Source: Scalindua_A sp046757465
Lineage (GTDB): Bacteria; Planctomycetota; Brocadiia; Brocadiales; Scalinduaceae
DNA: 12,265 nucleotides
Direction: 5' to 3'
Assembly: GCA_046757465.1 (NCBI GenBank)
Contig: JBHHYH010000076.1
Location: forward strand, 1-12,265
Below are positions 6,332-12,265 of the stretch, piece after piece. Numbering within the stretch: position 1 is the first letter of the stretch; the number at the start of each line of letters is the position of its first letter. Position numbers and translations under genes: made by a program. The notes under the pieces are model-generated. The model had not been told where the DNA came from. It did no database searches and was given only the letters and a program-made list of their open reading frames with translations.

Positions 6332-6927
6332 ATGTATCTTACTCCAAGACAAAAAGAGGTTTTTTTGTATATCCAACGTTATATTAAAAAAATAATGTCT
6401 CTCCTACTTATGATGATATAAGAAAACGGTTTGGGTTTAGTTCCTTTAACTCTGTTTTTAAGCATATGAAACAATTAGAGGATAAAGGAGTTATATCTAT
6501 ACGACCTAAAAATAAAAAGCGAGCTATTACTTTAGTTGATCATGGCACTCCCGCAGTTAATGTCAGGTTATTAGGTACTACTGCTGCCGGGGAACCGATT
6601 GAGGCAATAGAGGACGTTGAAAATATTTCTATCCCTCAGGAATTGTTGGGAAAAGGAGAAGGTTTTTGCCTAAGAGTAAAGGGAGATTCGATGATTGAAG
6701 AAGGAATACATGATGGAGATATTGTTATCATTAATAAAAGGGATTTCGCTGATAGTAATGAGATGGTGGCGGCATTGATTGATAATGAGGCTACTTTAAA
6801 GAAATTTTATAAGAGAAAAGGCGGGGTTGAGTTAAGACCTGCTAATTCTTCTATGAAACCGATTAAGATTAAGTCAGGAGATTTTAAAATCCTTGGTGTG
6901 GTTGTGGGATTGATTAGAAAATATTGA
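6332..6927 (+). CDS. lexA: LexA-like SOS repressor, frame broken in a poly-A run
   Basis: The sequence begins MYLTPRQKEVFLYIQRYIKK from ATG 6332, plainly the LexA N-terminus. It then changes frame at seven A's (6386-6392) and continues NNVSPTYDDIRKRFGFSSFN, SVFKHMKQLEDKG, completing the winged-helix DNA-binding domain. One extra A would restore a single LexA of about 198 codons. From ATG 6466 the remaining 153 residues hold the autocleavage domain: the Ala-Gly site A41-G42 (TTAAGEP), catalytic Ser S75 (GDSM) and Lys K112 (EATLKKF), spaced 33 and 37 residues as in E. coli LexA. Starting at 6466 would lose most of the recognition domain, so that is unlikely to be the true start. The break may be a sequencing error, a real mutation, or be read through by polymerase slippage. 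No second SOS gene is next to it. Confidence 0.85.
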
Positions 6928-7165
6928 GTAACTCTAACATTATAATAACGCTAATTAATAACGAAACAGATGATATTGCAATTGTTATGTGGTTTTTTGC
7001 TTTCATGAACTCACTTGTCTTTGATTAATGAAAATGTGTCCGAAGGGAAGGGCATGGTTTTTGCCCCAGCCAAACGGCTGATGGATGACTGGGATTGCAA
7101 AACCCATGACCGCCCAGATAGATAAACAATAAAACAAAAAGGGTGATATAAAACGCACAATCTCT
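6928..7165. other. Non-coding stretch with a nested hairpin
   Basis: No gene is supported. Around 7053-7108 an imperfect inverted repeat (CATGGTTTTTGCCCCAG against CTGGGATTGCAAAACCCATG) encloses a small hairpin, CAGCC-AAAC-GGCTG (7067-7080). The shape suggests a structured repeat or a decayed mobile-element end; its function is unknown. Confidence 0.45.
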
Positions 7166-7294
7166 GTAAATTCTCAATAAGTTGAGGAAGGCCTCCCCTT
7201 ATTCTCCCCACTGCTTTCTTGCGAAAGCAAGAAGTGGGGGGAGATGGGGTGGTCAAAAATTTAAAAGTTTTTCCTCAACTTGTTGAGAATTTAC
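7166..7294. repeat. MITE-like element, copy 1
   Basis: Terminal inverted repeats of 24 bases (7166-7189 and 7271-7294) match at 23 positions. They start GTAAATTCTCAA and carry an inner CTCAA/TTGAG hairpin. The core is a C-rich/G-rich palindrome centred on CTTTCTTGCGAAAGCAAG (near 7212-7229). The flanks CAATCTCT (7158-7165) and CAATATCT (7295-7302) agree at 7 of 8 bases and may be a target duplication. No transposase is encoded. Confidence 0.7.
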
Positions 7295-7343
7295 CAATAT
7301 CTTAAATTAATGATATTTTTATTAATATATCTAAAAATAAAGG

Positions 7344-7372
7344 TTGATAATACTATTAAATAATAGTATCAT
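7344..7372 (+). promoter_or_regulatory. Promoter and palindromic operator of the Xre/nucleotidyltransferase pair
   Basis: TTGATA (7344-7349) and TATCAT (7367-7372) are each 5 of 6 to consensus with a 17-base spacer. The palindrome ATACTATT-AAAT-AATAGTAT (7350-7369) sits almost exactly between them, as expected if the downstream Xre protein represses itself. A perfect TATAAT at 7378-7383 has no good -35. The promoter is 178 bases before the gene because a MITE-like element lies between. Confidence 0.55.
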
Positions 7373-7407
7373 TATCTTATAATATTGTTTTCTATAGTTT
7401 TTTTTTG

Positions 7408-7519
7408 GTAATTGCTCAATATCAAGTGGATTACCTCCCCTTTATCCCCTCCTTGCGAAGGAGGGGATAAAGGGGAGGTAATAAAATTCAATAGAATTCC
7501 ACTGATATTGAGCAATTAC
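7408..7519. repeat. MITE-like element, copy 2
   Basis: Terminal inverted repeats 7408-7430 and 7498-7519 are identical apart from one extra base; they start GTAATTGCTCAATATCA. The core is a perfect palindrome with 24-base arms (7431-7454 and 7458-7481) around GCG, beginning TTACCTCCCCTTTATCCCCT. TTTTTTG flanks it at 7401-7407 and 7521-7527 and may be a target duplication. In RNA it would form a very stable hairpin in the leader of the gene at 7550. Confidence 0.75.
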
Positions 7520-7549
7520 ATTTTTTGTACCTAAAAAGGTGCTAAAACG

Positions 7550-7933
7550 ATGATAAATTGTAAGATAGCTAGTGATATAATAAAAATAAGAACACGACTC
7601 AATATGTCTCAGATCGAATTTGGCAAACTTCTCGGTATCAACCAGAAGATGGTTTCACACCTCGAATCGGGTAAGGCGGGATATTCCCTAAAGACACTGG
7701 AAAAGATTGCCAACTTAACGGGGGCAAGTCTTGATGTATCTTTAAGGATTATGGCTGAAAGGAAGAATAAAGTAAAAAAGTCAGTTGTAAAAATCTCTAA
7801 AGAAGAAGCAAAGGAGATAAGAGAAAACATAGATTGGTTTAGCCGCCTTGATCCCATTCAAAAGATTCGTGCTGTCGAAGTAAATAATCGAGCTACAAGG
7901 AGATTATTAAGTGAAACGCGAAAACCTTGTTGA
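7550..7933 (+). CDS. Xre-family helix-turn-helix protein, probable antitoxin
   Basis: The 127-residue protein has an N-terminal Xre helix-turn-helix (about 6-62: IIKIRTRLNMSQIEFGKLLG, then INQKMVSHLESGKAGYSLKT), followed by a basic linker (KNKVKKSVVKISKEE, 72-86) and a helical tail ending ATRRLLSETRKPC. Its gene overlaps the next by 23 bases, so the two are translationally coupled. Xre plus nucleotidyltransferase-fold pairs are known as toxin-antitoxin systems, which would make this the antitoxin and autorepressor; that role is inferred from order and fold. ATG 7550 has an AAGGTG ribosome site eight bases upstream. A palindrome inside the putative promoter (7350-7369) is a candidate binding site. 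Confidence 0.85.
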   Translation: MINCKIASDIIKIRTRLNMSQIEFGKLLGINQKMVSHLESGKAGYSLKTLEKIANLTGASLDVSLRIMAERKNKVKKSVVKISKEEAKEIRENIDWFSRLDPIQKIRAVEVNNRATRRLLSETRKPC

Positions 7934-8384
7934 CCCAATTGACTTTATTAAATCATTGAACAAGGAAGATGTAAGATACCTGCTTGTGGGAAGGCAAGCC
8001 CTTGTACAGTACGGTGCACCTCTACAATCGTTTGACTACGATTTTTATATTGCCCCTGAACTGGATAACTTAAAGAAAGTTATCAAGATTGCCCATAAGT
8101 TTCATATGGAAATAGAACCATCAGATCCTCAGAAGGTACTCAAATTAACATTGTACGCGCACAATCTTAAAGTAGTTGTATTCAGGGCTAGAAGATATTC
8201 TGTAAAGGGTGGAAGTTTGTTTTTTGAAGAAATGTATGAAAATAAAACTGTCTTTAAAAAGGGTAAATTTAAGATAGATGTTCCAAACTTGATTGACTTA
8301 AGGAGGACTAAACTCACCAGGAATACCGCAAAGGATAGAGAAGACCTTAAATACATTGACGAACTTATATCTAGGCTGAAATAA
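7911..8384 (+). CDS. Nucleotidyltransferase-fold protein, probable toxin-module partner
   Basis: This 157-residue protein looks like a minimal nucleotidyltransferase of the kind paired with antitoxins (AbiEii/MNT-like). The motif region YLLVGRQALVQYGAPLQSFD, then YDFYI contains the helix-capping G27 and the metal-binding pair D42-x-D44. The usual second glycine is R28, and where a third acidic residue is expected (LKVVVF, 87-92) there is none, so activity is uncertain. The tail PNLIDLRRTKLTRNTAKDRE, then DLKYI (125-149) is the helical segment common in this group (KDxxDL). The start is GTG 7911, inside the upstream gene, with AGGAG eight to nine bases before it. The stop is one base before the third MITE-like element. 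It could also be a non-catalytic or antitoxin-type member. Confidence 0.75.
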   Translation: MKRENLVDPIDFIKSLNKEDVRYLLVGRQALVQYGAPLQSFDYDFYIAPELDNLKKVIKIAHKFHMEIEPSDPQKVLKLTLYAHNLKVVVFRARRYSVKGGSLFFEEMYENKTVFKKGKFKIDVPNLIDLRRTKLTRNTAKDREDLKYIDELISRLK

Positions 8385-8385
8385 A

Positions 8386-8483
8386 GTAATTTCTCAATAT
8401 CATGTGAAATTTTATTGGATTGTATAACCACCCCTCACTCCCCTCCTTCGCAAGGAGGGGACAAAGGGGAGGTAATAAAATGA
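8386..8483. repeat. MITE-like element, copy 3, right end missing
   Basis: The left end 8386-8408 (GTAATTTCTCAATATCATG...) matches the left terminus of the copy at 7408 at about 20 of 23 positions, in the same orientation. The core CCCCTCCTT-CGC-AAGGAGGGG (8440-8460) and GGGGAGGTAATAAAAT (8466-8481) also match that copy. The right inverted repeat is absent or decayed. It begins one base after the nucleotidyltransferase stop. Confidence 0.7.
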
Positions 8484-8520
8484 GAGTTTTTAGATCCTCC
8501 TTCCCACCCTGCCAAGCCCT

Positions 8521-8584
8521 GCCCGACCCGTCCGAACGGCATTGCCGGGCGGGCAAATGGCAGGCGGGCGTTCGGACGGGCGCA
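8521..8584. repeat. GC-rich palindromic repeat
   Basis: CCCGTCCGAACG (8527-8538) and CGTTCGGACGGG (8569-8580) are a perfect 12-base inverted repeat in an otherwise AT-rich region. The loop includes AATGGCAGGCGGGCG (8556-8570), which recurs inverted at 11228-11242, so this is a dispersed repeat of the REP kind. It could end transcription of the gene pair or shield the next gene. Confidence 0.65.
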
Positions 8585-8637
8585 AGGATGGGAGAGGGAG
8601 TTTCTTTACGTTTGATTTTGAGCAAAAATAAATAAGA

Positions 8638-9954
8638 ATGAAAAGAAGAAAAGTCATAATAATGGGTGCTGCGGGGAGGGACTTCCATAACTTCAATGTC
8701 TTCTTTAAGGGCAATGAGGATTATGATGTCATAGCCTTTACGGCAACTCAAATCCCAAACATCACTGATAGAAGATTTCCATCCGATCTTGCGGGTAGAT
8801 TGTACCCCAACGGTATTCCGATTTATAGTGAAAATGAATTAACAGCACTTATCAAAGAACACAATGTTGATGAAGTAGTCTTTTCCTATAGCGATGTTTC
8901 TCATGAATACGTAATGCATAAGGCAAGCGAGGTACAGGCTGCGGGTGCTAGTTTTGTTATTATGGGCGCTGAACAAACAATGCTGAAGAGTAAAGTATCC
9001 GTTGTTGCAGTGTGTGCCGTCAGAACTGGATGTGGGAAGAGCGCAACAACAAGGAAGATATGTCAGATATTAGAGGAATTAGGAAAAAAGGTTGTGGTAG
9101 TCCGTCATCCTATGCCTTATGGAGATTTGATAAATCAAAGGGTTCAGCGCTTCGAAACCTACGAAGATCTTGTCACGCACGACTGTACTATTGAAGAGAT
9201 GGAAGAATACGAACCTCACATCGAACAGGGTACGGTCGTCTACGCAGGCGTTGATTATGAGGCCATATTAAGAAAGGCTGAAGGTGAAGCCGAGATAGTC
9301 ATCTGGGATGGAGGGAACAATGATCTGCCCTTTTTTAAACCTGACGTTCACATAACCCTTGTAGATCCCCATCGTCCCGGGCATGAAGTGACGTTTTATC
9401 CCGGGGAATCCAACCTTATACTCGCTAACATCGTAATCATAAGTAAGGAAGAAACTGCTGACGTTGAAAACATCAACATAGTTAAAGACAACATAAAAAA
9501 AACAAATCCAAAGGCAACCGTAATTGACGCATCATTGAATATTATGGTTGAAGATTCCGAAATCATAAAGGACCGCAAGGTCCTTGCCGTAGAAGACGGC
9601 CCAACGGTAACTCATGGTGGAATGGCTTATGGCGCTGCCGTAATAGCAGCACAGGAACATGGCTCTTCTACCCTTGTTGATCCAAGACCGTTTGCAGTTG
9701 GAAGTATAAGAGAAACATTTAAAAAGTATCCTGGCATTGGTAATCTTTTACCAGCTATGGGGTATGATCAAAAACAAATCCTTGAACTTGAAGAAACTAT
9801 TAATCAAACAGATTGTGATACCGTTATAATAGGTACCCCAATCGATTTAAGTAGAAGAATTAAGATAAACAAACCCGTTGTGAGGGCAAAATACGAACTT
9901 AAGGAGATAAGCAAACCAGGGTTGAAGGAAGTTATAATAGGGCTTATTAAATAG
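8638..9954 (+). CDS. Cyclic 2,3-diphosphoglycerate synthetase-like P-loop protein
   Basis: The 438-residue protein starts with a Rossmann-like segment (KVIIMGAAGRDFHNFNVFFK, 5-24) and has a P-loop, AVRTGCGKSATTRK (127-140), and a Walker-B-like strand, VIWDGGNND (221-229). This domain order is that of archaeal cyclic 2,3-diphosphoglycerate synthetase and its many bacterial relatives. The archaeal enzyme closes 2,3-diphosphoglycerate with ATP, but many bacterial homologues are of unproven function, so only the family is claimed. The end (VVRAKYELKEISKPGLKEVI) is typical. ATG 8638 gives the complete Rossmann start; no clear Shine-Dalgarno precedes it. A carbamate kinase follows on the same strand after 128 bases. 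Such pairing suggests a link to acyl- or carbamoyl-phosphate chemistry, which is an inference. Confidence 0.88.
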   Translation: MKRRKVIIMGAAGRDFHNFNVFFKGNEDYDVIAFTATQIPNITDRRFPSDLAGRLYPNGIPIYSENELTALIKEHNVDEVVFSYSDVSHEYVMHKASEVQAAGASFVIMGAEQTMLKSKVSVVAVCAVRTGCGKSATTRKICQILEELGKKVVVVRHPMPYGDLINQRVQRFETYEDLVTHDCTIEEMEEYEPHIEQGTVVYAGVDYEAILRKAEGEAEIVIWDGGNNDLPFFKPDVHITLVDPHRPGHEVTFYPGESNLILANIVIISKEETADVENINIVKDNIKKTNPKATVIDASLNIMVEDSEIIKDRKVLAVEDGPTVTHGGMAYGAAVIAAQEHGSSTLVDPRPFAVGSIRETFKKYPGIGNLLPAMGYDQKQILELEETINQTDCDTVIIGTPIDLSRRIKINKPVVRAKYELKEISKPGLKEVIIGLIK

Positions 9955-10082
9955 TATTACTTAATTAGTTTCCGCAACAGATACTAATTAGCTCCGCTTC
10001 ACGATTGGAATAACTATCTGATACTCGATGCTCGATAAAGACTTATCCTTGAGGATCTAGCGTACATAATATTGTTTGTAAA
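9955..10082. other. Spacer before carbamate kinase
   Basis: The spacer includes an AT-rich inverted repeat, AATTAGT (9963-9969) against ACTAATT, about 22 bases apart. No T-run follows, so it is not a convincing terminator, and no good promoter pair was found. Read-through from the upstream gene is possible. Confidence 0.35.
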
Positions 10083-11036
10083 ATGCCAAAGACTAGAAAA
10101 GGAATTATTGTAGTGGCTTTAGGTGGGAATGCGCTTATACAGGATGGCGAGAAGGGAACCATACAGGAACAATTTGCAAATACACAGAAAAGCGTTGAGG
10201 GTATAATCTACTGTATAAAAAAAGGATTCGAGGTCGTAATAACACACGGTAACGGACCTCAAGTAGGAAGCATGTTATTAATGGTCGAATTAAGTCATGG
10301 CATAGTTCCTGAGCTTCCGTTGGGGGTGTGCGTAGCAGATACTGAAGGTACGATAGGTTACATGATACAACAAACACTGGTCAATCGCTTACAGAAGGAG
10401 CATATAAAAAAATGTGTTGTGACCATTTTAACTCAAGTGGTGGTTGATAAAGATGACAGCGCCTTTAAAAATCCAACGAAACCAATAGGCCCCTTCTTCA
10501 CCGAAGAAGAAGCAAAGAAATACACCAGGGAAAGGGGCTGGAAGATGATTGAAGATAGTCACAGAGGGTATCGAAGGGTAGTAGCCTCACCTGTACCTCT
10601 TAAGATTGTGGAAGACGAATCAGTCAAAAGGCTCCTAGAGGCCGGTGAAATAGTTATTGCCGCAGGAGGCGGTGGAATACCCGTAATCTTGAAAGAAGAC
10701 GGGGCTTTAGAAGGCGTGGACGTAGTTATAGATAAGGACCTTGCTTCGAGTGTGCTGGCCTTGAATATAAAGGCCAATTACTTAATGATGCTTACGGGTG
10801 TGGATAAAGTATATCTGAATTTTGGTGAGTCAAACCAAAGACCGCTTGATACAATTACTGTTAAAGAGGCGGAGGAATATCTGGCTAAAGGGCACTTTCC
10901 TGCGGGCAGTATGGGACCCAAGATCCAGGCGGCAATCAACTTCTTAAAAGAAGGCGGTGACACCGTCTTTATCACCGCTATAAATAAAGTTAGGGAATCC
11001 ATTGCAGGAAAAACAGGCACACGGATAATTCCTTAA
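10083..11036 (+). CDS. arcC: Carbamate kinase
   Basis: The 317-residue protein is full length for carbamate kinase, which transfers phosphate between carbamoyl phosphate and ADP (ATP + CO2 + NH3 in the other sense). Visible marks are VVALGGNALIQ (10-20), THGNGPQVG (54-62), GYMIQQTL (92-99), the basic loop HRGYRRVVASP (160-170), VIAAGGGGIPV (191-201), VIDKDLASSVLA (215-226) with the catalytic-site Asp/Lys, and FPAGSMGPKIQAA (272-284). In fermenters it makes ATP from carbamoyl phosphate in arginine, agmatine, purine or allantoin breakdown; no deiminase or carbamoyltransferase lies in this window, so the source is unknown. ATG 10083 yields the family start MPKTRKGIIV; the ribosome site is weak. 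It may be cotranscribed with the P-loop gene upstream. Confidence 0.96.
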   Translation: MPKTRKGIIVVALGGNALIQDGEKGTIQEQFANTQKSVEGIIYCIKKGFEVVITHGNGPQVGSMLLMVELSHGIVPELPLGVCVADTEGTIGYMIQQTLVNRLQKEHIKKCVVTILTQVVVDKDDSAFKNPTKPIGPFFTEEEAKKYTRERGWKMIEDSHRGYRRVVASPVPLKIVEDESVKRLLEAGEIVIAAGGGGIPVILKEDGALEGVDVVIDKDLASSVLALNIKANYLMMLTGVDKVYLNFGESNQRPLDTITVKEAEEYLAKGHFPAGSMGPKIQAAINFLKEGGDTVFITAINKVRESIAGKTGTRIIP

Positions 11037-11360
11037 GTTGGGCTCCAGATTGTACAACACAGCCGTTTGCTGCAACCAAAGCAAGATATGAATTTTCGAA
11101 TATCGAAATCCGAAACAATAATTAAATTCGAATTCTCGAAATTCGAAACAGTCTTAATCATTCTTCGCTCAAGGGGTTTGGAACATTAGAATTTAAGTTA
11201 TTCTAATTTGTTTCGTTTTTCGTGCTTCGCCCGCCTGCCATTCGTCGGGCAGGTATTTCTAATTTATTTTCATTAAGTAGTATGAAAAACATAGCAAAAA
11301 GAATAAAGTTTTTCATCATCGTAGCACAGATAGCTATTTGTCAAGTTATAGAATAATTAT
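11037..11360. other. Repeat-filled intergenic region before era
   Basis: No gene is visible in 324 bases. It holds TTCGA-ATA-TCGAA (11095-11107), an 8-base inverted repeat TTCGAATT/AATTCGAA (11127-11147), the hairpin TTAGAAT/ATTCTAA (11186-11206), and CCTGCC/GGCAGG (11234-11253). The last carries the 15-base stretch shared with 8556-8570. Repeats rich in TTCGAA of this style are often dispersed through a genome. I found no convincing promoter for era. Confidence 0.55.
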
Positions 11361-12263
11361 ATGACAGTTGAAACTAATAAAAAATATAAGTCTGGATTTG
11401 TAACGATGTGGGGACGGCCTAATGTAGGCAAGTCAACATTGCTCAATACACTTGTTGGTGAAAAGGTGGCAATCGTTACACCAAGACCTCAGACGACACG
11501 TAATAGAATTATAGGAGTATGTGAGGTTGAAAATGGACAGATCGTATTTCTTGATACACCGGGGATATTAAAGCCGAAGCAAAGGTTAGACGAATATCTG
11601 GTAAAATCAGCACGCACCGGTCTCAGAGATGCCGACGTAGTCTTATTCGTAGTGGACAGCACTACTCCACCACATAGTGACGATAAACGAGCCGCAAAAT
11701 TGTTACGTCCTCTTGAGAAGGACATCTTGCTGGTAGTTAATAAAATAGATATAGCTGACATCTCTCATCTTGAAGACCGTATCGAAGAATATAAAAGACT
11801 TGGGGACTTTAAGGGTGGTGTTGCTGTTTCAGCCATAACCAAGATAAATATTCCGACGCTGGTAGATAAGATACTTGGACTATTGCCGGAAAGCCCTGCT
11901 TACTACCCTGAGGGTACTATCACAGACCAGCAGGAAAAGTTGATGATTGCAGAGCTCATTCGAGAACAGGTATTGATCTTTGCAAGACAAGAGGTACCTC
12001 ATGGAGTGGCTGTGGTGATAAATGAGGTTACTCCAAGAAGTGATAAACTTGCCTATATTGCTGCAACGATACATGTGGAAAAGCCGACCCATAAGATGAT
12101 TATTGTCGGTGGACGTGGGCAGATGTTAAAGGAAATAGGAAGAAAGTCACGAGAAGGTATCCAGGAATTCTTAGGCAAGAAGGTTTATCTGGACTTGTGG
12201 GTCAAGGTTAGCAAAAACTGGCGAAAAGATGAAGCGGCATTAAAACGCTTTGGATATAAGTAA
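11361..12263 (+). CDS. era: GTPase Era
   Basis: The 300-residue protein is a complete Era, the essential GTPase that binds the 3' end of 16S rRNA and helps mature the 30S subunit. The GTPase domain has G1 GRPNVGKS (18-25), the G2 region PQTTRNR (43-49), G3 DTPG (65-68), G4 NKID (127-130) and G5 VSA (156-158). The C-terminal KH domain (about 205-284) has the GxxG loop G250-G-R-G253, followed by QMLKEIGRKSREGIQEFLGK and VYLDLWVKV. A tryptophan at residue 17, before the P-loop, is unusual in place of the common Ile/Val/Met. ATG 11361 gives a short N-terminal tail (MTVETNKKYKSG) as in other Era proteins; no strong Shine-Dalgarno is seen. The stop is two bases from the window end, so its operon partner is not visible. 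Confidence 0.97.
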   Translation: MTVETNKKYKSGFVTMWGRPNVGKSTLLNTLVGEKVAIVTPRPQTTRNRIIGVCEVENGQIVFLDTPGILKPKQRLDEYLVKSARTGLRDADVVLFVVDSTTPPHSDDKRAAKLLRPLEKDILLVVNKIDIADISHLEDRIEEYKRLGDFKGGVAVSAITKINIPTLVDKILGLLPESPAYYPEGTITDQQEKLMIAELIREQVLIFARQEVPHGVAVVINEVTPRSDKLAYIAATIHVEKPTHKMIIVGGRGQMLKEIGRKSREGIQEFLGKKVYLDLWVKVSKNWRKDEAALKRFGYK

Positions 12264-12265
12264 AG

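Noticed and set aside
1..12265. CRISPR arrays, tRNA or rRNA genes
   Set aside because: No regularly spaced repeats, cloverleaf patterns or rRNA signatures were recognised on either strand.

Overview
The window reads as a moderately AT-rich bacterial chromosome segment with a patch of accessory DNA between housekeeping genes. Secreted M16 peptidases with signal-peptide-like N-termini suggest a Gram-negative-type envelope. Many genes lack a clear Shine-Dalgarno site, and intergenic DNA carries short palindromic repeats. I would guess a planctomycete (anammox-like) or a related uncultured phylum, but nothing here proves the taxon.

Left (1-3227, minus strand): the first 46 codons of an unidentified gene run off the edge. 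Next comes a two-gene operon of M16 peptidases. The upstream gene has the zinc site (HLFEH). The downstream gene has lost it but keeps the substrate-binding Arg/Tyr pair, so together they look like one heterodimeric protease.

Middle (3228-8637): accessory DNA. It holds (i) the C-terminal scrap of a REP-associated tyrosine transposase; (ii) an integron attC site whose right core is split by an ORF-less group IIC intron, inserted at TTGT|T; (iii) the gene that ends in that attC, a PD-(D/E)XK nuclease-like protein on the opposite strand to the intron, with a damaged 5' end; (iv) a higBA toxin-antitoxin module; (v) a divergent lexA-like gene with a one-base frameshift in a 7-A run, whose promoter shares one palindrome with the higBA promoter; (vi) a Xre/nucleotidyltransferase pair that resembles a toxin-antitoxin system, bracketed by two copies of a MITE-like repeat, with a third relative nearby; (vii) a GC-rich palindromic repeat.

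Right (8638-12265, plus strand): a P-loop protein of the cyclic 2,3-diphosphoglycerate synthetase-like family, a carbamate kinase 128 bases downstream, a repeat-filled gap, and the GTPase Era.

The most notable item is the attC-intron junction. When the intron is removed, the flanks rebuild a site with paired R boxes, an unpaired spacer and a 19-bp stem with two bulged bases six pairs apart. This is the layout of a folded attC, and the insertion point is the one expected of IIC-attC introns. Other points of interest are the shared higBA/lexA operator and the repeat-bracketed Xre/nucleotidyltransferase module.
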